A stretch of DNA of 5,340 nt from Flavobacteriales bacterium UBA1112 (GTDB lineage: Bacteria; Bacteroidota; Bacteroidia; Flavobacteriales_D; Sanyastnellaceae). The DNA is taken from assembly GCA_002313415.1 (NCBI GenBank), contig DCBH01000111.1, positions 1 to 5,340 on the forward strand, in the 5' to 3' direction. The first letter of the stretch is position 1. Each line of letters opens with the position of its first letter. A program made the translations under genes and the position numbers. The notes beneath the pieces are model-generated. The model had not been told where the DNA came from and did not search any database. It saw only the letters and a program-made list of their open reading frames with translations. Positions 1-5,340 of this stretch are shown one piece after another.

Positions 1-903
1 GTGGTGTTTTGCCGCACCCGGCGTGACACCCAAGCGTTGGCTGAGGAATTGCTCAAGCGCGGATATCGCGCAGACGCCTTGCATGGTGAGATGTCCCAAG
101 CCCAGCGTGACCGAGTGATGCTGCGATTCAAGCAAAAGCACTTGCAAGTGTTGGTGGCCACTGATGTTGCCGCGCGAGGCATCGATGTGGACAATCTCAC
201 CCATGTATTCCACCACTCACTCCCGGGGGAAACGGCATACTACACACACCGTTCGGGTCGCACCGCCCGTGCGGGAAAGAAAGGGATTTCCATGGCGTTT
301 ATAGGCGTCAAGGAGAGAGGTCACCTCAATCGCATCGCCAGGACGCTCAACATTGAGTTTGCCCAAACGTTGGTTCCCAACCCTGAGGAAATCGTGAATG
401 CACGTCTCTCCACGTGGGGCCAAGGGCTCATTGAATTGCCGGCGGGTCGGGGCATCCCAGATGACATTTGGGAGCAGATGTCCTTGTTGTTTGAAGGACA
501 TTCCAAGGAAGACTTGTTGCGTCAAATCGTGATTGCGGAGATGCGCAAACTCGAGACAGGTGGCAAGTCCGATCTCAATCAGAAAGACATGGGCGACCGC
601 CGACGCGATCGTGAAGATTCTGAGGGACGAAGCGGACGAGGGGGATGGGACGCCCGAGGCTCCCGACCTTTCCGCAAGAAGCCTTTTTCCAAGAAGCGCA
701 AACCGTCAGGTGGTGCTCCTCGTTGGGACACATCGAAGGAAGGGCATGCGGAATCTGGCAAGCCCATGGGCGCCGGCAAGGCGAAGAGGAAAGCCAAGAA
801 GAAACCGGCATTTAAGCCAGGCCAAGAGCCTTGGAACAGTGCTGGTGCTGGCGGTGGTGCTCCAGGGTTCAAAGTCAAAAAAAAGGGAAGAAAAAAACGT
901 TGA
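1..903 (+). CDS. DEAD-box ATP-dependent RNA helicase, C-terminal part (5' end outside window)
   Basis: ATP-dependent RNA unwinding enzyme; the family works in ribosome assembly, RNA decay and cold adaptation in the cytoplasm. Only the second RecA domain and tail are present (300 visible residues, frame open at base 1). Seen: motif IV (VVFCRTR, residues 1-7), LHGEMSQAQRDRVM (27-40), motif V (VATDVAARGID, 52-62) and motif VI (HRSGRTARAG, 83-92) with both arginine-finger positions R87 and R90. The Q motif, Walker A, DEAD and SAT motifs must lie upstream. Residues about 110-185 form a helical linker resembling the one after the core of DeaD/CsdA-type helicases. From about 188 to the end the protein is low-complexity and basic (36 Lys/Arg in 113 residues, with G/R patches) and ends KKKGRKKR; I see no DbpA-type RNA-binding fold. 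Motifs make the family certain. The subfamily (DeaD-like versus RhlE-like) is inference, so no symbol is given. It converges on the prenyl synthase gene. Confidence 0.95.
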   Translation: MVFCRTRRDTQALAEELLKRGYRADALHGEMSQAQRDRVMLRFKQKHLQVLVATDVAARGIDVDNLTHVFHHSLPGETAYYTHRSGRTARAGKKGISMAFIGVKERGHLNRIARTLNIEFAQTLVPNPEEIVNARLSTWGQGLIELPAGRGIPDDIWEQMSLLFEGHSKEDLLRQIVIAEMRKLETGGKSDLNQKDMGDRRRDREDSEGRSGRGGWDARGSRPFRKKPFSKKRKPSGGAPRWDTSKEGHAESGKPMGAGKAKRKAKKKPAFKPGQEPWNSAGAGGGAPGFKVKKKGRKKR

Positions 904-1062
904 GTTGCCGCTCATGACGACGTCATTCGGTTGAGGAACCACGCGTCGCCGTCGGGCCAAGTAAGTTGCACCTCTTTTTGCGGGACCTTGGTGTGGCTTC
1001 TGGAACGCACAAAGATTCACCCGTTCAGGAAAGCAAGAAAAGAAGGATTGGACGACGGAGAG
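904..1062. other. Convergent intergenic region, no gene or clear terminator
   Basis: This 159-bp gap separates the 3' ends of the helicase gene (+) and the prenyl synthase gene (-). An imperfect hairpin can be drawn at 908-930: CCG, a 5-bp stem ATGAC/GTCAT around a 3-base loop, then CGG. It has no following T-run on either strand, so it is not a typical intrinsic terminator. CCAAG (957-961) and CTTGG (987-991) could also pair, but over a long loop. The stretch just past the prenyl synthase stop is pyrimidine-rich on the minus strand, without a preceding stem. Open frames crossing the gap show no recognisable protein. Confidence 0.6.
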
Positions 1063-2070
1063 TTACTTTACTCGGCGAATCGTGTATTCGATGAGATCGC
1101 GCATCGCATCACGTGCCTCAGTGCTTACCGCGTCCTCGTTCCCAAGCTCTGCGAGTAGGCTTAGCGATTCTTCTTTAAGGCGACGCATCTCCGATCGGGC
1201 GCGATCCATGCCGGGGCCGGCGAGGATGGCGTCCATGACCTCTTTGACCGCAGCGGGGTCTTCGCTTTTGTGCTTGACGAGGCGAATGAGGCGTCGACGT
1301 TCAGCGGGCGCGGCTTGGGCCAGTGTGTGGATGAGCGGGAGCGTCATTTTCCGTTCGCGAATGTCCTGGCCAGTGGGTTTTCCAGTGCGGTCGCCCTCGC
1401 CGAGGTCGAGCAGGTCGTCTTGAATTTGGAAAGCCAAGCCCACGCGCTCACCCAATCCCCACATGCGTTGAACAGTGGCATCTTTGGCTCCCGCAGCGGC
1501 CGCCCCACAGGCACAACATGCCGCCAAGAGCGAGGCCGTTTTGCGTCGAATGATGTCAAAGTAAACTTCTTCAGTGATGTCCAGACGTCGTGCTTTTTCG
1601 ATTTGTAGCAGTTCACCTTCGCTCATTTCACGCACAGCGCGGGAGGTGATTTTAAGCAGGTCGTAGGCTTCTGCATCGACAGCAGCCAACAGACCCCGGG
1701 ACAGCAGGTAGTCCCCCACAAGCACGGCGACCTTTTTCTTCCACAGCGCTTGGATGCTGAATACGCCGCGGCGAAGGGGGCTTTCGTCGACCACGTCATC
1801 GTGCACCAGTGTGGCCGTGTGCAAGAGCTCGATCAGGGCCGCTGCTGTATGAGCGCGATCCGTAGCGGTCCCCTTTTCATCGACGCCGCCGTGCAGTCGG
1901 GCGCTAAGAAACACAAACATGGGCCTCATCTGCTTGCCTTTGCGGCGAAGGATGTAGCGCATCACTGTGTCGAGTAATGCGACGTCGGTGGTCACGGCCG
2001 CCCGGAATTTGGGCTTGAAGGCCGCCATGTCTCCAGCAAGGAGGGAGGTCACGCGTTTCAGATCCGACAT
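1063..2070 (-). CDS. ispB: Long-chain trans-polyprenyl diphosphate synthase (IspB-like)
   Basis: Adds isopentenyl diphosphate units in trans to an allylic primer, making the polyprenyl diphosphate that becomes the side chain of menaquinone in Bacteroidota. The protein has 335 residues, normal for the family. Seen: GKQMRP (45-50), first Asp-rich motif DDVVD (91-95) followed by RRG, KT (177-178), second Asp-rich motif DDLLD (218-222) in the context QIQDD, and GKPTGQDIRERKMTLPL (230-246). The residue five before the first Asp-rich motif is Ala86; short-chain FPP/GGPP synthases usually carry a bulky aromatic here, whereas E. coli IspB has Ala, so a long product is inferred. Exact chain length cannot be read. 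The frame stays open to a GTG at 2133, but the ATG at 2070 (MSDLKRV) is preferred: it gives a family-like N-terminus and sits just after a promoter-like box, while the extra 21 residues are Arg/Ala-rich and unlike the family. Divergent from yicC. The symbol is by similarity. Confidence 0.94.
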   Translation of the reverse strand: MSDLKRVTSLLAGDMAAFKPKFRAAVTTDVALLDTVMRYILRRKGKQMRPMFVFLSARLHGGVDEKGTATDRAHTAAALIELLHTATLVHDDVVDESPLRRGVFSIQALWKKKVAVLVGDYLLSRGLLAAVDAEAYDLLKITSRAVREMSEGELLQIEKARRLDITEEVYFDIIRRKTASLLAACCACGAAAAGAKDATVQRMWGLGERVGLAFQIQDDLLDLGEGDRTGKPTGQDIRERKMTLPLIHTLAQAAPAERRRLIRLVKHKSEDPAAVKEVMDAILAGPGMDRARSEMRRLKEESLSLLAELGNEDAVSTEARDAMRDLIEYTIRRVK

Positions 2071-2075
2071 GGCTG

Positions 2076-2083
2076 CAAATGTA
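2076..2083 (-). promoter_or_regulatory. Putative Bacteroidota -7 box for the prenyl synthase gene
   Basis: Read on the minus strand this is TACATTTG, a perfect match to the Bacteroidota -7 consensus TAnnTTTG. Five bases separate it from the ATG at 2070, so transcription would begin at or next to the start codon. No TTTG-like -33 element is obvious at the expected spacing (the upstream spacer is very GC-rich), which lowers confidence. Confidence 0.4.
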
Positions 2084-2146
2084 GCGCGGGGTCGCGGGGC
2101 ATTGACCTTCCTGCGGGCACGGGAAGCGCGCACCGGTTCGAGAGCG

Positions 2147-2154
2147 TATCTTCG
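2147..2154 (+). promoter_or_regulatory. Putative -7 box for the yicC-gmk-nadD cluster
   Basis: TATCTTCG matches TAnnTTTG except for one base and lies four bases before the yicC ATG at 2159. The 88-bp divergent gap (2071-2158) is the only non-coding space upstream of the cluster, so its promoter should lie here unless it lies inside the prenyl synthase gene. No clear -33 element is seen. Confidence 0.3.
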
Positions 2155-2158
2155 CCCA

Positions 2159-3031
2159 ATGCTGCGCTCAATGACAGGCTATGGAAAGGCGGAAGGCGCC
2201 GTCGGTTCCCGGAAATACACAGTCGAAGTCCGTTCGTTGAACGGCAAAAACCTCGACCTCCAAGTGCGGATGCCGTCCGTGCTGAAGCAAAAGGAAATGG
2301 ACTTGCGCACCGAGCTCGGTGCGCGGATCGTGCGCGGGAAGAGCGACATCGCCATCCACTTCGAGGCCGATGCCGCGGAAGCGCGCAACGAACTCAACGC
2401 ACCTGTCATACGGAAGTACGTCCAGGATTTGGAAGCCTTGGCCCAGGAAACAGGCCAACCGACGGGCAACTTGTTGACGACTGCGGTGCGGTTCCCCGAC
2501 GCCATGCAAACGTCCAAAGAGGCCTTCGACGAGGAAGCCTGGGCCGGCATTCACGCGTTGGTGCTGGAGGCGGCAGACAACTTTGATGCGTTTCGAAACA
2601 CGGAGGGGGCGTCGCTCGAGGCCGACTTCAAGGGGCGCTTGAATGAAATCGAGCGCCTCGAATTGAGCCTGGATCCGCTCCTAAAATCCCGAATCACGCG
2701 CGTCCGCGACCGCATTCGCACCAACCTTGAAGAAACCATGGATCGGGCCGCTTTGGATGAGGGTCGCTTTGAGCAAGAGGTCCTCTACTACATTGAGAAA
2801 ATGGATGTGAGTGAGGAGCGCACGCGCTTGAAGGCCCACATCAAATACTTTCAGGAAATCATGGAAACCGGCGTAGGTCAAGGCAAAAAATTGGGATTTG
2901 TGACCCAAGAAATGGGCCGTGAAATCAATACGCTCGGAAGCAAAGCCAACGATGCCAACCTTCAACGGATTGTCGTTCAAATGAAGGACGAACTTGAAAA
3001 AATCAAGGAACAAGTCCTCAACGTCCTCTGA
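2159..3031 (+). CDS. yicC: YicC-family endoribonuclease
   Basis: YicC/YloC proteins are a recently recognised family of metal-dependent endoribonucleases in bacterial RNA turnover; E. coli YicC has been tied to small-RNA decay. The protein has 290 residues (E. coli YicC is 287). The N-terminus MLRSMTGYGKAEG is the family signature and fixes the start at 2159; the frame is open upstream to 1967, but that stretch is antisense to the prenyl synthase gene. The YicC-like N-terminal domain covers about residues 1-160 and the DUF1732 domain about 205-290. The latter carries SEERTRLKAHIKYF (218-231), GKKLGFVTQEMGREINTLGS (242-261) and the ending EKIKEQVLNVL. Compared with the common GRKLDFLxQEMNRE form, this version has Lys, Gly and Val substitutions, which I recall as typical of Bacteroidota rather than a defect. 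First gene of a cluster, 3 bp before gmk. A physiological RNA target cannot be read from the sequence. Confidence 0.95.
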   Translation: MLRSMTGYGKAEGAVGSRKYTVEVRSLNGKNLDLQVRMPSVLKQKEMDLRTELGARIVRGKSDIAIHFEADAAEARNELNAPVIRKYVQDLEALAQETGQPTGNLLTTAVRFPDAMQTSKEAFDEEAWAGIHALVLEAADNFDAFRNTEGASLEADFKGRLNEIERLELSLDPLLKSRITRVRDRIRTNLEETMDRAALDEGRFEQEVLYYIEKMDVSEERTRLKAHIKYFQEIMETGVGQGKKLGFVTQEMGREINTLGSKANDANLQRIVVQMKDELEKIKEQVLNVL

Positions 3032-3034
3032 ATC

Positions 3035-3637
3035 ATGCCCGCAGGCTCCAAACCCCAAGGCGACGGCTTGGCCATCATCTTCTCTGCTCCTTCAGGAGCA
3101 GGCAAGACCACATTGGTTCGTCATTTGATGTCAAAGCCTGACCTCTCTCTCGGCTTCAGTGTGAGTGCCACAACGCGAAAGCCTCGAGAAGGTGAAGAAG
3201 ACGGCAAAGATTATCATTTCTTGTCCTTGAAGGAATTTGAAGAGAAGGTGAAAAAAGGAGCATTTGTGGAACATGAAGAAGTCTATGAGGGCTTGTCTTA
3301 TGGGACTCTTTGTAGCGAAGTGGAGAAATTGTGGCGCGACGGTCGGACTCCTTTGTTTGACGTAGATGTGGTTGGAGGTCAAACGTTGAAGGCTGTCTTC
3401 GGTGAAAGTGCCTTGTCCATTTTCGTTGCGCCCCCGTCCATGTTTGTCCTCGAAGAACGCCTGCGCAGCCGAGGGACGGAAGATGAGGCGGCGATAGAGA
3501 AACGCATTGCCAAATCCCAGAAGGAAATGGAGGCTTCAGGACATTTCGACCTAAGGCTAGTCAATGATGACCTTGACTTGGCCAAGCAAGAAGCCGAGGA
3601 CATGGTGGGTGATTTTTTGGAACGTGCTTACCTCTGA
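3035..3637 (+). CDS. gmk: Guanylate kinase
   Basis: Phosphorylates GMP to GDP with ATP; essential for GTP, dGTP and (p)ppGpp supply in the cytoplasm. The protein has 200 residues, normal for the bacterial enzyme. Seen: P-loop SAPSGAGKTT (17-26); the GMP-binding segment SATTRKPREGEEDGKDYHF (44-62); VEHEEVYEGLSYGT (78-91), which lines the GMP site; FDVDVVGGQTLK (108-119), the equivalent of the E. coli 'DIDVQGA' strand; the lid segment ERLRSRGTEDEAAIEKRI (141-158); and the adenine-side VNDDLDLA (176-183). The ATG at 3035 lies three bases after the yicC stop and has no Shine-Dalgarno sequence, so translation is probably coupled to yicC. Part of the gene (about 3181-3300) is AT-richer than its neighbours, about 41% GC by hand count, but the protein is complete and typical. 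Confidence 0.97.
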   Translation: MPAGSKPQGDGLAIIFSAPSGAGKTTLVRHLMSKPDLSLGFSVSATTRKPREGEEDGKDYHFLSLKEFEEKVKKGAFVEHEEVYEGLSYGTLCSEVEKLWRDGRTPLFDVDVVGGQTLKAVFGESALSIFVAPPSMFVLEERLRSRGTEDEAAIEKRIAKSQKEMEASGHFDLRLVNDDLDLAKQEAEDMVGDFLERAYL

Positions 3638-3653
3638 ATTGACAAATGACCCT

Positions 3654-4289
3654 ATGAATCCAAACCAAGCCTCCTCACAAGCGCTGCGCGTCGGGCTATA
3701 TTTTGGGTCGTTCAATCCCATTCATTTGGGACATTTGGTCATTGCCAATCACATGCTCAATTTGGCGGACCTCGATGAGGTTTGGTTTGTGGTAACCCCA
3801 AGCAGCCCTCACAAGCAACAAGCATCCATGATTCCCGAAGGACATCGCTTGCAAATGGCGCGCTTGGCTTTGGCAGATCATCCGCACCTCAAGGCCATGG
3901 ATGTTGAGTTCAATTTACCGAGGCCCAACTACACCGCCGATACCATGGAATACCTTCGTGAGGCTCATCCTTCGGTGGTCTTTAGCATCATCATGGGCCA
4001 GGACAACCTTGAGTCTTTTCACACGTGGAAAAACCACGAAGATTTGGTCGCATCTCACCGCATGCTTATTTATCCACGCCTGACCCAAGGGTCCTCCGAG
4101 GCTGCCGCGGATGCAGCGGCTTGGTTGGCACACGATCACGTGGAGTGGCACGAAGCACCGATCATTGCGATAAGCTCAACCTACGTGAGGGATGCCATTA
4201 CTGCGGGACACGATGTGCAATTTTTGTTGCCCGATGCCGTGGTTGCGTACATCGGAAACAACCGCTTTTACGAGGAAGTAGAAGGTTGA
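3654..4289 (+). CDS. nadD: Nicotinate-nucleotide adenylyltransferase
   Basis: Transfers AMP from ATP to nicotinate mononucleotide, giving deamido-NAD in the shared final part of de novo and salvage NAD synthesis. The protein has 211 residues (E. coli NadD is 213). Seen: the nucleotidyltransferase signature GSFNPIHLGH (18-27) with catalytic histidines H24 and H27, TPSSPHK (48-54), PNYTADTMEYL (91-101), MGQDNLESFHTW (114-125), and ISSTYVR (173-179) that binds ATP phosphates. The frame is open well upstream into gmk, but the ATG at 3654 gives the family-like length and lies 16 bp after the gmk stop; an in-frame TTG at 3639 is a less likely start. Last gene of the yicC-gmk-nadD cluster. Its stop is only 7 bp from the stop of convergent pth, leaving no room for a conventional terminator between them. 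Confidence 0.96.
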   Translation: MNPNQASSQALRVGLYFGSFNPIHLGHLVIANHMLNLADLDEVWFVVTPSSPHKQQASMIPEGHRLQMARLALADHPHLKAMDVEFNLPRPNYTADTMEYLREAHPSVVFSIIMGQDNLESFHTWKNHEDLVASHRMLIYPRLTQGSSEAAADAAAWLAHDHVEWHEAPIIAISSTYVRDAITAGHDVQFLLPDAVVAYIGNNRFYEEVEG

Positions 4290-4296
4290 TGAAGAC

Positions 4297-4860
4297 CTAT
4301 TGCCCGTTGTACAAATTCATTGCTCGGGACAACCCCGCAGAGGTGACATGGAGTGCGGCGTCGCCTGCCTTTGTCAGCCGCTCAATCATGCGTTCACTCT
4401 CTTCGGGACTCCACTTGCCAAGGACATAGTCGACTTGTTGTCCCTTGCCAAATTCTGACCCAATCCCAAATCGCAGTCTGGGATATGCGTTGGTGCCCAA
4501 CACCTGTTGAATGTCCAAGAGGCCATTGTGCCCGCCGTCGCTGCCTTTTGCGCGAAGGCGCAGGGTGCCAAAAGGCAGGTTCAAGTCGTCGGTGATGACG
4601 ACAACACGATCCAAAGGGATTTTTTCAGTTTCCATCCAATATCTGACCGCCTTGCCACTGAGATTCATGTAGGTGGAAGGTTTCAAAAGCACCAGGCGTC
4701 GCCCTTTAAAGCGGACGGTGGCCACCTCGCCCAGTCTGCAGGTTTCGAATGAGCCTGACAGACGGTGGGCGAGGGAGTCCACGATTTTGAACCCGATGTT
4801 GTGACGGGTGTCCTCATATTCCGCACCGGGATTCCCGAGGCCTACCATGAGGTATTTCAC
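4297..4860 (-). CDS. pth: Peptidyl-tRNA hydrolase
   Basis: Cleaves the ester bond of peptidyl-tRNAs dropped from ribosomes, recycling tRNA; usually essential. The protein has 187 residues, normal for bacterial Pth. Seen: GLGNPGAEYEDTRHNIGF (7-24) with N10 and catalytic H20, LLKPSTYMNLSGKAV (58-72) with N66, ITDDLNLPFG (89-98) with D91, and GSDGGHNGL (106-114) with N112. These match E. coli N10, H20, N68, D93 and N114 with a constant offset of two from the third site on, so the active site is intact. The start is a GTG at 4860; this choice puts the catalytic histidine at position 20 as in E. coli. A later ATG at 4848 would remove the first beta-strand. The stop is TAG. It lies 12 bp downstream of the rplY stop with no Shine-Dalgarno sequence, so it is probably cotranscribed and translationally coupled with rplY. 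Confidence 0.97.
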   Translation of the reverse strand: MKYLMVGLGNPGAEYEDTRHNIGFKIVDSLAHRLSGSFETCRLGEVATVRFKGRRLVLLKPSTYMNLSGKAVRYWMETEKIPLDRVVVITDDLNLPFGTLRLRAKGSDGGHNGLLDIQQVLGTNAYPRLRFGIGSEFGKGQQVDYVLGKWSPEESERMIERLTKAGDAALHVTSAGLSRAMNLYNGQ

Positions 4861-4872
4861 GCAGCTTGGGGT

Positions 4873-5340
4873 TTATGCTTCGCCGCCTTCGCCGCCCGAG
4901 CTACCTTCGCCGCCTTCGCCACCTTCGCCGCCCGAGCTACCTTCGCCACCTTCGCCGCCTTCACCTTCTTCACCTTCGAGGTCGGATTCAGCAGACATGG
5001 CTGCACGTGTGCGTTTGCATGCCACAAGCAATGCACTTTCGCTCAAGAGAATTTCGAGGCCATCAACGGTGAGATCGCGTACTCGGGCGTTGTCGCCAAT
5101 ATCTAGGTCTGAAATGTCTACCGAAAGGCTTTCAGGAAGAGCATCCGCAATGCCGCGAACGGGAATGCGGCGATAATTTACTTCCAGGCGACCTCCATTC
5201 AACACACCGACGGCTTGACCTGTGGTGCGCAAAGGAATGTCCATTTTTACAGGCTTACCAGGAAGAATTTCGAGAAAGTCGAGGTGCGTGACTCGATCCG
5301 TGACAGGGTGAAACTGAATGTCCTGAATGATGCATTCAAC
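4873..5340 (-). CDS. rplY: 50S ribosomal protein L25/Ctc, C-terminal part (5' end outside window)
   Basis: L25 binds 5S rRNA in the central protuberance of the large ribosomal subunit; the long Ctc/TL5 form carries an extra C-terminal beta domain. The frame is open to the window end, giving 155 visible residues; an internal ATG at 5244 is not the start, because conserved sequence continues upstream. Seen: IIQDIQFHPVTDRVTHLDFLE (4-24), the end of the 5S-binding domain; PGKPVKMDIPLRTTG (27-41), VLNGGRLEV (46-54) and VDISDLDIGD (74-83) of the TL5-type domain; then VACKRTRAA (106-114). By family length about 60-75 N-terminal residues are missing. After residue 115 comes a Gly/Glu tail (SAESDLEGEEGEGG onward) made mostly of a 12-residue repeat. 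Followed at 12 bp by pth. In related bacteria prs often lies just upstream, outside this window. Confidence 0.95.
   Translation of the reverse strand, partial: VECIIQDIQFHPVTDRVTHLDFLEILPGKPVKMDIPLRTTGQAVGVLNGGRLEVNYRRIPVRGIADALPESLSVDISDLDIGDNARVRDLTVDGLEILLSESALLVACKRTRAAMSAESDLEGEEGEGGEGGEGSSGGEGGEGGEGSSGGEGGEA
4879..4962 (-). repeat. 36-bp tandem repeat coding the acidic Gly/Glu tail of L25
   Basis: Two adjacent 36-bp copies (4927-4962 and 4891-4926) match at 34 of 36 bases, and a 12-bp partial third copy follows (4879-4890). Each full copy codes EGGEGGEGSSGG; both base differences are synonymous (glycine codons). The unit itself is built on shorter GGE triplets, and the degenerate start of the tail (EGEEG) lies just before it. 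The repeat is in frame with rplY, so gain or loss of a unit would change tail length by 12 residues without disrupting the gene. Confidence 0.9.

Noticed and set aside
908..930. Hairpin ATGAC/GTCAT with flanking CCG/CGG as a terminator of the helicase gene
   Set aside because: The stem is short and interrupted, and no T-run follows on either strand. It may be a chance palindrome.
2071..2133. N-terminal extension of the prenyl synthase to a GTG at 2133
   Set aside because: The extra 21 residues are Arg/Ala-rich and unlike the family, would span the putative promoter, and are not needed for a normal length.
1967..2158. N-terminal extension of YicC upstream of 2159
   Set aside because: It reads antisense through the prenyl synthase start, while the family signature MLRSMTGYG begins exactly at 2159.
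3181..3300. AT-rich patch in gmk as a sign of horizontal transfer
   Set aside because: The protein is a complete, ordinary Gmk in its expected gene order; local composition reflects a Lys/Glu/Phe-rich segment.
4765..5176. Three overlapping plus-strand open frames rich in Phe-Ala-Ala, Ser-Pro-Pro or Arg-Arg-Leu repeats
   Set aside because: They are antisense readings of the rplY tandem repeat, whose 3-base periodicity and lack of stops keep all frames open. The minus-strand frame continues conserved L25 sequence, so these are shadows.
5242..5244. Internal ATG as the start of a short 123-residue L25 protein
   Set aside because: The 32 codons upstream to the window end translate to conserved L25 sequence including FHPVTDR, so the gene continues beyond the window.
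1..5340. Search for a novel system: mobile element, CRISPR array, defence or toxin-antitoxin genes, riboswitch, tRNA or other RNA gene
   Set aside because: All sizeable coding frames belong to known housekeeping families, the gaps are short (at most 159 bp), and I saw no inverted-repeat ends, spaced direct repeats or conserved RNA folds.

Overview
This is a compact block of housekeeping genes from a bacterium, most likely a member of the Bacteroidota (Flavobacteriales-like). The evidence is the gene order yicC-gmk-nadD, an L25/Ctc-type rplY directly followed by pth, Bacteroidota-style protein variants (for example the YicC C-terminus and the Gmk 'DVDVVGG' segment), no recognisable Shine-Dalgarno sequence at any start, and matches to the Bacteroidota -7 promoter box TAnnTTTG. 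GC content, hand-counted on a few 60-base lines, ranges from about 40 to 63%, so this is a moderately GC-rich member. Genus cannot be named from the sequence.

Layout, left to right. (1) The 3' part of a DEAD-box RNA helicase gene (+, 1-903, cut by the window edge) ends in a long basic tail. (2) A 159-bp convergent gap holds no gene and no convincing terminator. (3) A trans-polyprenyl diphosphate synthase (-, 1063-2070). (4) An 88-bp divergent promoter region, in which both genes have a TAnnTTTG-like box only a few bases before the start codon. (5) A tight rightward cluster yicC-gmk-nadD (+, 2159-4289; gaps of 3 and 16 bp). (6) A leftward pair rplY-pth (-, 4297-5340; gap of 12 bp; rplY cut by the window edge), convergent with nadD with only 7 bp between the stop codons.

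How the genes fit together. The rightward cluster joins a YicC-family ribonuclease with two nucleotide-cofactor enzymes: guanylate kinase (GMP to GDP) and nicotinate mononucleotide adenylyltransferase (NAD synthesis). The leftward pair serves translation: L25 binds 5S rRNA, and Pth recycles peptidyl-tRNA. The prenyl synthase supplies the side chain of menaquinone and possibly other long-chain isoprenoids. The helicase acts on structured RNA.

I searched for a novel system and did not find one. There are no mobile elements, CRISPR arrays, tRNA or rRNA genes, toxin-antitoxin pairs or unknown genes. The points most worth a second look are the 36-bp tandem repeat that builds a Gly/Glu tail on L25, the possibly leaderless divergent promoters, and the basic helicase tail where a folded RNA-binding domain might be expected.
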